From assembly GCA_965220505.1 (NCBI GenBank), contig CBDCQE010000002.1:310001-374000 (forward strand): a stretch of 64,000 bases of DNA, given 5' to 3'. The position numbers and the translations under genes were made by a program. Below the pieces are notes generated by a model. It had not been told where the DNA came from and did no database searches. It saw only the letters and a program-made list of their open reading frames with translations. Position 1 is the stretch's first letter; every line of letters begins with the position of its first letter. The stretch is from Bin87 sp965220505 (lineage in GTDB: Bacteria; Chloroflexota; Dehalococcoidia; Lucifugimonadales; UBA3495). Of this stretch, positions 55,902 to 63,611 are shown piece after piece.

Positions 55902-56849
55902 ATGCGAAATTTGATAATCGTCGCCATCGTTATCATCGTCGGACTGGTCGTGCTGCGCCAGGCCCTCTACGTGGTCGACGTCACCGAGCAGGTAATCATC
56001 CTCCGCTTCGGAGAGGTGGTGGACACGCGCACCACTCCCGGTCTCAGCGTCAAAGCGCCGTTCGTGGACACCGTCGTCCGGCTGGACAAACGGATCCTGA
56101 GAATTGACGCGCCGCCGGTGTCCATGCCCGACCAGGACAAGGAAAACCTGGTCATCGACATCTACGCGCGCTACCGGATCACGGACCCGGTGCAGTTCCG
56201 CAAGACCCTGCAAACCGAGAGCACGGCGCGGAGCCGATTGGGAGACATCGTGACCTCCACCCTGCGTGACCGGGTGGCTCTGCGCGACCGGACCGACATC
56301 ATCGGCGCCAAGCCGCTGATTGACGAGAGCGGCAATCCCGTCGTTGACGAAGAGGGCCTGCCCCTGGTGGAGGGACAGGAAACCCGCACGGAAATCCTCG
56401 ACGAGGTGCTGCAGGCGGTTCGCCAGACCACCCAGCGGGACAATTTCGGCATCGAGATGATTGACGTGCGAATCAAGCGCGCCGACTTCCCGGAAGCGGT
56501 AACCGCGTCCATCTACACCAGGATGCGCGCCGAGCGTAACCGTATCGCCGCCGGTTTCCGCGCCGAGGGTGAGGAGGAAGACCGCAAGATCCGCGCCGCC
56601 ACCGACCGCGACCGCGACGTCATCCTGGCCGAAGCCGAGCGCGAGTCCAACAAGCGGCGGGGTGAAGGCGAGGCCGAGGCCATCAGCATCCTGGCCGAGG
56701 CGCTGAACCAGGATCCGGAACTATTCGCCTTCCTGCGCAGCCTGGAGGCCTACCAGAGCATCATCCGGCAGCAGGACACCATCATCCTGTCCTCAGACGC
56801 ACCGCTGTTCGACTACCTGGCCGGCCCGGCTCTCCCTGCTGGGAACTAG
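55902..56849 (+). CDS. hflC: FtsH protease modulator HflC
   Basis: A 315-residue SPFH protein: N-terminal TM 'NLIIVAIVIIVGLVVLRQALYVVDVTEQVIILRFGEVV', 'PGLSVKAPFVDTVVRLDKRILRIDAPP', 'DKENLVIDIYARYRITDPVQFRKTL', and a long helical segment ending 'LSSDAPLFDYLAG'. Usual length for HflC. It follows hflK by 47 bases and is presumably in the same transcript. Confidence 0.94.
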   Translation: MRNLIIVAIVIIVGLVVLRQALYVVDVTEQVIILRFGEVVDTRTTPGLSVKAPFVDTVVRLDKRILRIDAPPVSMPDQDKENLVIDIYARYRITDPVQFRKTLQTESTARSRLGDIVTSTLRDRVALRDRTDIIGAKPLIDESGNPVVDEEGLPLVEGQETRTEILDEVLQAVRQTTQRDNFGIEMIDVRIKRADFPEAVTASIYTRMRAERNRIAAGFRAEGEEEDRKIRAATDRDRDVILAEAERESNKRRGEGEAEAISILAEALNQDPELFAFLRSLEAYQSIIRQQDTIILSSDAPLFDYLAGPALPAGN

Positions 56850-57022
56850 GGTAGAATGGATGTTGAACAATGGACCGTCCTGACCTACCTGGAAGCTGAG
56901 CGTACATCGCGATAATGCTCGCGGTACTGGAAGTTCCGCAGATGCTGTCCGGCTACTTTGACATTCGGGAACTCCGCCAGGAACGGTCCAACGGCGCGTC
57001 CGGCCGGTAACCATTACCTATC

Positions 57023-57694
57023 ATGACCACCAGGCCGAAAGAGCCGCCGGCAAGGCCGGATACCGGGAACGACGTTGCCATCGGGGAACGCAACGGTTCC
57101 GTAGTGCTGTGCCTGGACGCGCTGGGACTCGATTTTCGCGCCGCCGATTTTCCCACCCGGTTCATCGAGTTCTGCGAAGCCAACGACGACTACGAAATGG
57201 AAGTGAACGAGGCCGGGGAGTTGGTGATTCTGCCTATGGTGGGTTTCAGAGGCAATCGGCAAGAAACGGAACTCAACACCGAACTAACCATCTTCCGGCG
57301 CGCCAATGGCGGCGTTAACGCCTCGCAGACCAGCCGGTTCCGCCTCGCTTCAGGGGCGATCCGCGGGCCCGATGCCGCCTGGGTCACCCAGGAACGCTAC
57401 GACGCTGCTACCGATGAGGAACGCGAGACCGTTTTCCCCGGCGCGCCCGACTTCGTCGTCGAGATCAGGTCCCGCACCGACAACCTCGCCCCGCTGCGGC
57501 GCAAGATGCAACTCTGGATGGACGGCGGCGCCCGCCTGGGCTGGCTGATCGACCCGCCCAACCGCCGCGTGTACATCTACCGCGCCGGCCAACCCGAGCC
57601 GGAAATGATGGAAGACCCGGAGACGCTGGACGGCGAGGATGTGCTGGCCGGCTTCTCCTTTAGCGTCCGGCAATACGTCTTCGACATGCAATAG
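57023..57694 (+). CDS. Uma2 family endonuclease-like protein, tandem copy 1
   Basis: A 223-residue Uma2 protein: 'LDALGLDFRAADFPTRFIEFCEANDDYEMEVNEAGELVILPMVGF', 'SGAIRGPDAAWVTQERYDAATDEERETVFPGAPDFVVEIRSRTDNL', 'WMDGGARLGWLIDPPNRRVYIYR', 'DVLAGFSFSVRQYVF'. It is nearly identical to the following gene except around residues 78-97. The first 34 nt of the two genes match exactly, so the duplication is recent. The 173 bases upstream, after hflC, hold no other gene. Confidence 0.9.
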   Translation: MTTRPKEPPARPDTGNDVAIGERNGSVVLCLDALGLDFRAADFPTRFIEFCEANDDYEMEVNEAGELVILPMVGFRGNRQETELNTELTIFRRANGGVNASQTSRFRLASGAIRGPDAAWVTQERYDAATDEERETVFPGAPDFVVEIRSRTDNLAPLRRKMQLWMDGGARLGWLIDPPNRRVYIYRAGQPEPEMMEDPETLDGEDVLAGFSFSVRQYVFDMQ

Positions 57695-57706
57695 CCGACG
57701 CTTGCC

Positions 57707-58378
57707 ATGACCACCAGGCCGAAAGAGCCGCCGGCAAGGCCGGATACCGGGAACGACGTTGCCATCGGGGAACGCACCGGTTCCGTAGTGCTGTGCCTGG
57801 ACGCGCTGGGACTCGATTTTCACGCCGCCGATTTCCCCACCCGGTTCATCGAGTTCTGCGAGGCAAACGACGATTACGAAATGGAAATCAACGAAGCCGG
57901 GGAATTGGTGATTCTGCCTATGGTGGGTTTCAGAGGCAACCGACGGGAACATTACATCAACATATTCATGGGCAACTGGGAGATTGCCAACGGCGGCGTC
58001 AGCGTCTCGCAGTCCAGTCGGTTCCGCCTGGCTACCGGCGCGATCCGCGGGCCCGACGCCGCTTGGATCACCCAGGAGCGCTACGACGCCGCCACCGAAC
58101 ACGAGCGCGAGACCGTCTTCCCCGGCGCGCCCGATTTCGTCGCCGAGATCCGCTCCCGCACCGACAACCTTGCTCCATTGCAGCGCAAGATGCAACTCTG
58201 GATGGGCGGCGGCGCCCGTCTGGGCTGGCTGATCGACCCGCCCAACCGCCGGGTCTACGTTTACCGCGCCGGCCACGCCGAGCCGGAAATGATGGAAGAC
58301 CCGGAGACGCTGGACGGCGAGGATGTGCTGGCCGGCTTCTCCTTTGGCGTCCGGCAATACGTCTTCGACATGCAATAG
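57707..58378 (+). CDS. Uma2 family endonuclease-like protein, tandem copy 2
   Basis: A 223-residue near-duplicate of the preceding gene, starting 12 bases after its stop. Most of the length is the same, with conservative changes, but residues 78-97 differ almost completely ('RREHYINIFMGNWEIANGGV' against 'RQETELNTELTIFRRANGGV'), and a core Asp nearby becomes Gly ('WMGGG' for 'WMDGG'). The nuclease-core 'GAPDFVAEIRSRTD' is kept. A GGGCGGGT hairpin overlaps the stop. Confidence 0.9.
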   Translation: MTTRPKEPPARPDTGNDVAIGERTGSVVLCLDALGLDFHAADFPTRFIEFCEANDDYEMEINEAGELVILPMVGFRGNRREHYINIFMGNWEIANGGVSVSQSSRFRLATGAIRGPDAAWITQERYDAATEHERETVFPGAPDFVAEIRSRTDNLAPLQRKMQLWMGGGARLGWLIDPPNRRVYVYRAGHAEPEMMEDPETLDGEDVLAGFSFGVRQYVFDMQ

Positions 58379-58398
58379 GGCGGGTTTCTGACCCGCCC
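58378..58398. terminator. GGGCGGGT hairpin between convergent genes
   Basis: GGGCGGGT-TTCTG-ACCCGCCC, a perfect eight-pair stem starting in the stop codon of the Uma2 gene and lying 32 bases from the stop of the opposite aldolase gene. It can act for both strands. Confidence 0.65.
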
Positions 58399-58429
58399 CA
58401 CTCTTTGGAACCATGTCGGTTCCCTGGCG

Positions 58430-59287
58430 TCAGCGTCCCGCGATCCGCCGTCCCTCCTCCAAGCCGCCGGCGGTCCGGGTGGGCGCGGTGATCAGGATGC
58501 TGAACCCCTGCTCCAGCCGCATGGGAACCTCCTCGGCGGTGCAACCCACAGCGCAGGGCACTCCGGCTTCCTTGCAGATGCCCAGGATCCGCAGCAGCAT
58601 CTCCTGCACCTCGGGATGGCCGGCGTTGCCCTTGTGCCCCAGCGCCACCGACATGTCGCCCGGGCCGGCCCAGACAGCGCCGATGCCCTTCACCTCGCGC
58701 AGGATGTCGGGCAGGTTCCGGACGCCGGTGGGCTCCTCGACGATGCCCATGAGCAGTAGGTTCCCATCGGGGTCCAGGGGCCACAGGTCGGCGGCGTCGT
58801 AGTATTCGGCGGCGGAGAGGCCCCAGTAGCGCGGGGCGATGCGCTGCCACCAGCCCCGCTCGCCGTGGGGCTCGAAGTCGGCCACGCCGGGCACCTGGGG
58901 ATACCGCGCCGACTGCACCGCCGACATGGCTCCTTCCACGGTGTCCAGGTGGGGCAGGATCAGCCCGTACACGCCGGTGTCCAGGGCCTGCTTGATGACC
59001 CACTGGTTCTGCTCGCGGGTGTTGGGCGGGATGCGCACCACGGGGGTGGGATCGGCCATGAGGCCGCCGCCCTCGGCGACGCGCTTGCGGTTGAGCAGGA
59101 ACTGGAGCGACGTGCGCAGGTTGTTGAAGGACAACCCTTCGTGCTCCATCTCGATCATGACCATGTCGTAGTCGGAATCGGCAAAGTACATCATCTCGTC
59201 CAGGTTGCCGTTCCAGATCAGCCCGGTGCCGAACACCGGCTTGCCTTCCTCCAGCAGTTGGATCACCTTGCTGTAGCGCGTAGCCAT
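58430..59287 (-). CDS. HpcH/HpaI aldolase/citrate lyase family protein
   Basis: A 285-residue TIM-barrel aldolase: 'KPVFGTGLIWNGNLDEMMYFADSDYDMVMIEMEHEGLSFNNLR', 'TPVVRIPPNTREQNQWVIKQALDTGVYGLILPHLDTVEGAMSAVQSARYPQVPG' (substrate and metal-binding region), 'LLLMGIVEEPTGVRNLPDIL' (metal Glu), 'GAVWAGPGDMSVALGHKGN' (metal Asp). It would cleave a 2-keto-3-deoxy or malyl-type acid to pyruvate or glyoxylate plus an aldehyde. AAGGAGG precedes the ATG. Confidence 0.9.
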   Translation of the reverse strand: MATRYSKVIQLLEEGKPVFGTGLIWNGNLDEMMYFADSDYDMVMIEMEHEGLSFNNLRTSLQFLLNRKRVAEGGGLMADPTPVVRIPPNTREQNQWVIKQALDTGVYGLILPHLDTVEGAMSAVQSARYPQVPGVADFEPHGERGWWQRIAPRYWGLSAAEYYDAADLWPLDPDGNLLLMGIVEEPTGVRNLPDILREVKGIGAVWAGPGDMSVALGHKGNAGHPEVQEMLLRILGICKEAGVPCAVGCTAEEVPMRLEQGFSILITAPTRTAGGLEEGRRIAGR

Positions 59288-59392
59288 GGCTTTGCCTCCT
59301 TGTCTTGCCGAAATACGCTGTTCAGGCTGCCGTTACGAGCGCGACAGCGCTTCGGCCGGTTGTTGCCATCATCCTGGGTTTGCTGAACCGAG

Positions 59393-60154
59393 CTATTGAT
59401 TCCCAAGGCCGTGAAGTTTGTTTTCCAATTCCCGAATGCGGGCTTCGGCCTGTAAGCGGGCTGATCGCTCTCGCTCAACCTGGGCTTCCGCACGGTCGGC
59501 ATGAGCCTCCGCACGGTCAGCCCGATCGCGCTGGGACTCGTAGGTAGGGATGTGCTCCCCGGTGGCGGGGACATACCAGCCGAGACTTCCGCTCTCCCAG
59601 CGCAGGTGCAGGTTCAAGACTGAACTGTATCCCTGCAACGCGCCTCCGCTCAACTCTTCAATCTCTATCGGTTCATACCGTCCCGCTACCAACCGGTCGC
59701 CGGCCAACCGCGTCCCGTGATGCTCTCCCGTCTCGTCAAAACGCCAGTATTCCGGGATGCCAAACGCCGCGTAGTCATCCCGCTTCTCCCCGACATCGGT
59801 ATCTGCGGTGCTTGGCGACGCCACTTCCAGCACGAAGTCTGGCGGCTTGCCCTGCTCGGCGATGACGTACCCGTTGCGCCCTCGGTAGGCGGCCGGGTTC
59901 ACGCCAAAGGCGACGAGCAGGTCGGGCACACGCCGCTCGGTAGCAGGCGAGCCCAGTTCCCGGACAATGTAGCGTTCTGCGGTGACGAGGGTGGTATCGG
60001 GGTTGCCCAGGTATTGGATGAGGAAGTGAGAGCTGCCGGGCTTGTGTACGTGGTCGTAGCTGGTCATCTCGTCGGGTTGGCGCGGCGGCGGGTCCGGCAA
60101 TTGAAATTGGGGCTGGCGAGCCAGTGATTGGGTGGTGCTATTAGCAGTTGTCAT
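59393..60154 (-). CDS. Uma2 family endonuclease-like protein with C-terminal coiled coil
   Basis: A 253-residue long-type Uma2: 'SSHFLIQYLGNPDTTLVTAERYIVREL', 'VPDLLVAFGVN', 'GKPPDFVLEVASPST', 'YAAFGIPEYWRFDETGEHHGTRLAGDRLVAGRYEPIEIEEL', then a heptad-rich end 'DRAEAHADRAEAQVERERSARLQAEARIRELENKL'. It is very close to the protein at 15958-16716 (shared 'HGTRLAGDRLV.GRYEPI'), indicating a dispersed recent duplication. Confidence 0.88.
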   Translation of the reverse strand: MTTANSTTQSLARQPQFQLPDPPPRQPDEMTSYDHVHKPGSSHFLIQYLGNPDTTLVTAERYIVRELGSPATERRVPDLLVAFGVNPAAYRGRNGYVIAEQGKPPDFVLEVASPSTADTDVGEKRDDYAAFGIPEYWRFDETGEHHGTRLAGDRLVAGRYEPIEIEELSGGALQGYSSVLNLHLRWESGSLGWYVPATGEHIPTYESQRDRADRAEAHADRAEAQVERERSARLQAEARIRELENKLHGLGNQ

Positions 60155-60203
60155 GGGGTACCTGCGTGGTTGAGAAACCGGCGAACATTCACGATTTCGT
60201 CGA

Positions 60204-61475
60204 TTACTTTCCGCCCAGCGCCGCCTCGAATCCAGCGGCATCCTCGTGCGGTCCCACTATAGCCAGTCGAAACGCGTCCACATCCACCAGACGCCGGGCG
60301 GCGCGCAGGACGTCGTCAGGGGTCACCGCATCGATGCTGGCGGCGGTCTCGTCGGGGGTGGTGATCTCGTCCATCAGCAGTTCCTGGGAGGCCAGCCACG
60401 AGGCCACGGCGCGGGAGTCCTCCATGCGCATCAGCAGACGGCCCTTGATGTACTCGCGGGCCTTGTGCACCTCGGATTCCGGCGGCGCCGTGAGCAGGCC
60501 TTCGAGTTCCCGTATTGTCGCCGCCACGGCCTCGGCCGCCCGGGACGGCTCGGTGCCGCAGGACACGACCAAGGCGCCGCAGTCGTGGTAGCTGGTCAGT
60601 GAACTGTGGCAGTCGTAGGTCAGCCCGAGATTTTCCCGCAGGTTCTGAAACAGGCGGCTGCTCATTCCGTCGCCCAGCAGGCCGTTCATCACGGTGGCGG
60701 CGTAGCGGTCAGGGTCGTTCATGGCAAAGCCCGGTAGCCCCAGGCAAATGCTGGTGTCTTCCGTCGCCCGAGTGTCCAGCAGGATGTCCGGCGCGTCGCC
60801 GCTGGGATCGGACACCGGCTGCCAGGTCAGCGTATCGCCGGGAGCCCATTCCTTCGTAGCGCCGGCGACGAAACGCACCGCTTCGTCGTGGCTGACAGCG
60901 CCGGCGATGCCGATGACGGTGTTGTTCGGACGGTACTGGCGTTCCATGTACCGGCACACGTCCTCCAGGCTGATGGCGGTCACCGATTCCGCAGTGCCGC
61001 CCACGTCCCGGCCCATGGCCTGATCGGGCCACAGGGCACGGTCGATGAGCAGATCGCACACTTGGGCTGGGTAGTCGTTGGTCATCCGCAGTTCGTCGAG
61101 GATGACCTCCCGCTCCTTCTCCATCTCGGCCGGCTCCAGGAGCGGGTGCAGGATCAGGTCCAGGATCACAGGCAGAGCCCGGTCGGCGTGAACGCTGGCC
61201 ACCTTGCACCAGAAGGAGGTCATCTCGCGGTCGGTTGCGGCGTTCATCATGCCGCCGACGCCCTCTACCGCTTCGGAGATCGCCAGGGCCGTGGGCCAGT
61301 TTCGCGTCCCCTTGAAGGGCAGATGCTCCAGGAAGTGGGACAGACCGGCCAGCTCGTCCGGTTCATAGCGCGAACCCGCGCCCACCGAGACAAACATGGA
61401 GATGCTGCGGGTGTGCGGCATTTCCGCCGTCAACACCCGCAGACCGTTATCGAGGACCGTTTTGCGGTACATCAA
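60204..61475 (-). CDS. M16 family metallopeptidase (processing-peptidase-like)
   Basis: A 423-residue pitrilysin-family zinc peptidase: 'LDNGLRVLTAEMPHTRSISMFVSVGAGSRYEPDELAGLSHFLEHLPFKGT' with the inverted HxxEH zinc motif (H-F-L-E-H), third ligand Glu in 'EMEKEREVILDELRMTND', and 'NGLLGDGMSSRLFQNLRENLGLTYDCHSSL' in the second half. Length and plan match the bacterial YmxG/MPP-beta type. The usual 'NA.T..E.T.Y' reads 'NAATDREMTSFW'. Confidence 0.92.
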   Translation of the reverse strand: MMYRKTVLDNGLRVLTAEMPHTRSISMFVSVGAGSRYEPDELAGLSHFLEHLPFKGTRNWPTALAISEAVEGVGGMMNAATDREMTSFWCKVASVHADRALPVILDLILHPLLEPAEMEKEREVILDELRMTNDYPAQVCDLLIDRALWPDQAMGRDVGGTAESVTAISLEDVCRYMERQYRPNNTVIGIAGAVSHDEAVRFVAGATKEWAPGDTLTWQPVSDPSGDAPDILLDTRATEDTSICLGLPGFAMNDPDRYAATVMNGLLGDGMSSRLFQNLRENLGLTYDCHSSLTSYHDCGALVVSCGTEPSRAAEAVAATIRELEGLLTAPPESEVHKAREYIKGRLLMRMEDSRAVASWLASQELLMDEITTPDETAASIDAVTPDDVLRAARRLVDVDAFRLAIVGPHEDAAGFEAALGGK

Positions 61476-61603
61476 ACTCCTAACCTTTCACAGTTGATCC
61501 GGGCCATGCCGGAATCCGGGAGTTCAACCCACCAGCATCCGGTCCTGCTGGATTCCCACGTGCGCAGGAATAACGGTTGTAGTTCGACACGCCAGGCGTG
61601 CAG

Positions 61604-62266
61604 TTAAGTGTTCAGCCAGTCCACGTCGCCCTGGAGGTCGGCCGGGTGGTCCTTGGACATGAACACGTCGTAGCGTCGCTTGGCCTCGGCGATGGTGGTG
61701 TTCTCCGGGCCGTGGCCCGGGTACACGTAGGTGTCCTCGGGCAGGGTGAGCAGCTTGGAGCTGATGCTGCCGAGCAACTGTTCCAGAGCCTCAGGGCTGC
61801 GGGAGCGGCCCGGGCCGCCGGGGAAGAGGGTGTCGCCGGAGAAAAGGAAGCCGCCCACCACGTAGCAGGTGGAGCCGTCGGTGTGGCCCGGGGTGTGGAT
61901 GCACTGGATGGTGCGGTTGCCGAACTGCACGGTGTCGCCGTCGTTGAGCTGGCGCTGCACCGGGCCGGGCGGCAGGTGGGCATCCAGTTCGCCGATGGCG
62001 GCGGGCGCGCCGATGCTGCCGGTGATCTCGGTGTAGCCGGCCAGATGGTCGCCGTGGCCGTGGGTCACCAGGATGGCCTGCACGTCAACGCCGGCCTCGC
62101 GCACCTCATTGATCATCTTTTCCGGCTCGTCCGGAGTGTCGATGCAGACGGCCTGGTTGGTCTCGGGACAGATGATGATGTAGCCGTTGTTGCTCAGGCT
62201 CCCCATGTTCTCGATCTTGTGGACGGTGACGTCGCCCGCCCCCTGCGCCTGGTGATGAACTGGCAT
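61604..62266 (-). CDS. MBL-fold metallo-hydrolase (glyoxalase II-like)
   Basis: A 220-residue metallo-beta-lactamase fold enzyme: 'LVTHGHGDHLAGY' (HxHxDH), 'IHTPGHTDGSTCYVVGGFLFSGDTLFPGGPGRS' (His and bridging Asp), 'YVYPGHGPENTT' (last His). Layout is that of hydroxyacylglutathione-hydrolase-like thioesterases. It begins 38 bases after a TACAAT promoter motif. The preceding 128 bases to the M16 gene contain only REP-like words (GGATTCCCACGTGCGCAGG). Confidence 0.9.
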   Translation of the reverse strand: MPVHHQAQGAGDVTVHKIENMGSLSNNGYIIICPETNQAVCIDTPDEPEKMINEVREAGVDVQAILVTHGHGDHLAGYTEITGSIGAPAAIGELDAHLPPGPVQRQLNDGDTVQFGNRTIQCIHTPGHTDGSTCYVVGGFLFSGDTLFPGGPGRSRSPEALEQLLGSISSKLLTLPEDTYVYPGHGPENTTIAEAKRRYDVFMSKDHPADLQGDVDWLNT

Positions 62267-62304
62267 GCTGGTGCCCTCCTGTGTAACGTGGAAAATGGTG
62301 CCAG

Positions 62305-62310
62305 CATTGT
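62305..62310 (-). promoter_or_regulatory. -10 element of the TACAATGCTGGCA motif
   Basis: On the minus strand TGTTACAATGCTGGCACC lies 38 bases before the MBL-fold gene start, a one-base variant of the TACAATGCCGGCA motif. Confidence 0.45.
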
Positions 62311-62403
62311 AACAAACCGGGAGACCTCTAACCGTCCTCCGGTGTGACCGTCGGGTTGGTAAGATTGAGTCTGGTCGAACCGTCTAAGGATTAGGAGATT
62401 ATC

Positions 62404-62700
62404 ATGGCATCGGCATGGGAAACTGACACAGAGCACATCCCCATCGTCAAAGCGAGGGCGATGCTGACCCAGTTGCCGGAGTTGCTGGCCGAGGAGAACC
62501 GAGCCGTTGCGCTGACGCGCCGGGGCAAACCGGTGCTCGCCGTAATGCCGTGGGACCTGTTCCGGTCCATCGTCGAAACCATGGAGATCATGGGCGACGC
62601 GGAAATGATGGATGCCCTGCGGCGGGCCATCCGGGACGTGCAGGAAGGCAATATCGTATCGTTGGACGAGGCGAAGGCCGAATTTGGGATCGCAGATTAG
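62404..62700 (+). CDS. Phd/YefM-type antitoxin without a toxin partner
   Basis: A 98-residue protein: 'IPIVKARAMLTQLPELLAEENRAVALTRRGKPVLAVMPWDLFRSIVETMEIM' shows the Phd/YefM fold (helix, then 'V.LTR.GKPV.A(V)(M)(P)W..F.S..ET'), and the 'ALRRAIRDVQEGNIVSLDEAKAEFGI' tail is the toxin-binding end. The next gene is on the opposite strand and no RelE/Doc frame follows, so this is an orphan or a solitary regulator. Confidence 0.82.
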   Translation: MASAWETDTEHIPIVKARAMLTQLPELLAEENRAVALTRRGKPVLAVMPWDLFRSIVETMEIMGDAEMMDALRRAIRDVQEGNIVSLDEAKAEFGIAD

Positions 62701-62738
62701 CGCGGCCACGTCCGGCCTTCCTAATCGACAGGCACCGA

Positions 62739-63212
62739 TCAGTTGCGGCGACGGCGGATCAGCGATTGGACAGCCGCCGCCGTGCGCTCATCAACACTGA
62801 CCTGCATGAATCCTCTTATCGCCTCTTCGGCGCGGTCGATCCAGGTGTTTGCCAGGTTTGTAGTGAAGGTCTCGGCGTGGTTGTAGTCGGCTCTCTGCCT
62901 CACTTCCTGCAGCCGGCCAAAAGTGTCTCCAAACCGCCTGGTGTCAGGCGAAAAGAGTTGCTGGTCCTGTTGCAGCTGGGTCCTGGCGATTCCGTGTTCC
63001 AGTCCCCGATAGACGCGATCCCATGCGTGGCGCGATGTTGGATCTTTAGGGATTCCGACGATGCAGTCCGCGTTGCTGGTCGCCAGCGCATGGAACATGG
63101 CGTAGTATGCCGTGCTGATCACTCGTCGCAGTGCCTCGTCGGTAGGTTGGCTGGCGGGAGGAATAGGTGCAACGAGAGCCCGGCTGCTGGCTATGAGCGC
63201 CTCCCAGTTCAT
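62739..63212 (-). CDS. HEPN-domain protein (putative RNase toxin)
   Basis: A 157-residue helical protein: 'EALRRVISTAYYAMFHALATSNADCIVG' is the HEPN N-terminal signature (SxAYYAMFH), and 'EVRQRADYNHAETF' supplies the Rx4H motif of the HEPN RNase site. The start overlaps the previous gene by four bases (ATGA). HEPN toxins cut or modify RNA; partners are often MNT nucleotidyltransferases, but the partner here is not a recognisable MNT. Confidence 0.8.
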   Translation of the reverse strand: MNWEALIASSRALVAPIPPASQPTDEALRRVISTAYYAMFHALATSNADCIVGIPKDPTSRHAWDRVYRGLEHGIARTQLQQDQQLFSPDTRRFGDTFGRLQEVRQRADYNHAETFTTNLANTWIDRAEEAIRGFMQVSVDERTAAAVQSLIRRRRN

Positions 63213-63541
63213 ACCGAACGAGCCCCATGCGGTATTTCCGGATCGGCGTCGGCATGTTGTTCCGGGTCCATATCGTTCGTGTAGGAGATGGGAACCACGT
63301 CGTCCACTCCGATGTCAGTCAGCAACGGCTTGATTTCTTGATCGAACTCGTTGAGCATCCTCGGACTGAGATTTTTCCTGTCTCCTTCGTAGAAGACCAG
63401 GACATGAATGATTTCATTCTCGATGCCGTCCCAGATCTCCGATTCGACCCGGCGAACGCGGATGCTCTCCGGCAAGCGCTTGGGCAGCTCCGTGCGGACG
63501 ATCTCCGAAACCTTGTCCAGCATCTCGGCCGTTATGGCCAT
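63209..63541 (-). CDS. Hypothetical partner of the HEPN protein
   Basis: A 110-residue protein: 'ITAEMLDKVSEIVRTELPKRLPESIRVRRVESEIWDGIENEIIHVLVFYEGDRKNLSPRMLNEFDQEIKPLLTDIGVDDVVPISYTND'. It has no GS-x-D nucleotidyltransferase motif, so it is not the standard MNT antitoxin, though the strand-helix order could be a degenerate one. It is translationally coupled to the HEPN gene and has a good ribosome-binding site (AGGAGGTG). An antitoxin role is inferred from position. Confidence 0.62.
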   Translation of the reverse strand: MAITAEMLDKVSEIVRTELPKRLPESIRVRRVESEIWDGIENEIIHVLVFYEGDRKNLSPRMLNEFDQEIKPLLTDIGVDDVVPISYTNDMDPEQHADADPEIPHGARSV

Positions 63542-63611
63542 TACTTGCACCTCCTTTATCGTACGATCCGGGCTTTATCCCCATCGAGAAGACGGGTACG
63601 CGAGAGAACTG

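Noticed and set aside
57350..58414. A 354-codon minus-strand frame spanning both tandem Uma2 genes
   Set aside because: Its internal repetition merely mirrors the Uma2 duplication; no motifs of its own.
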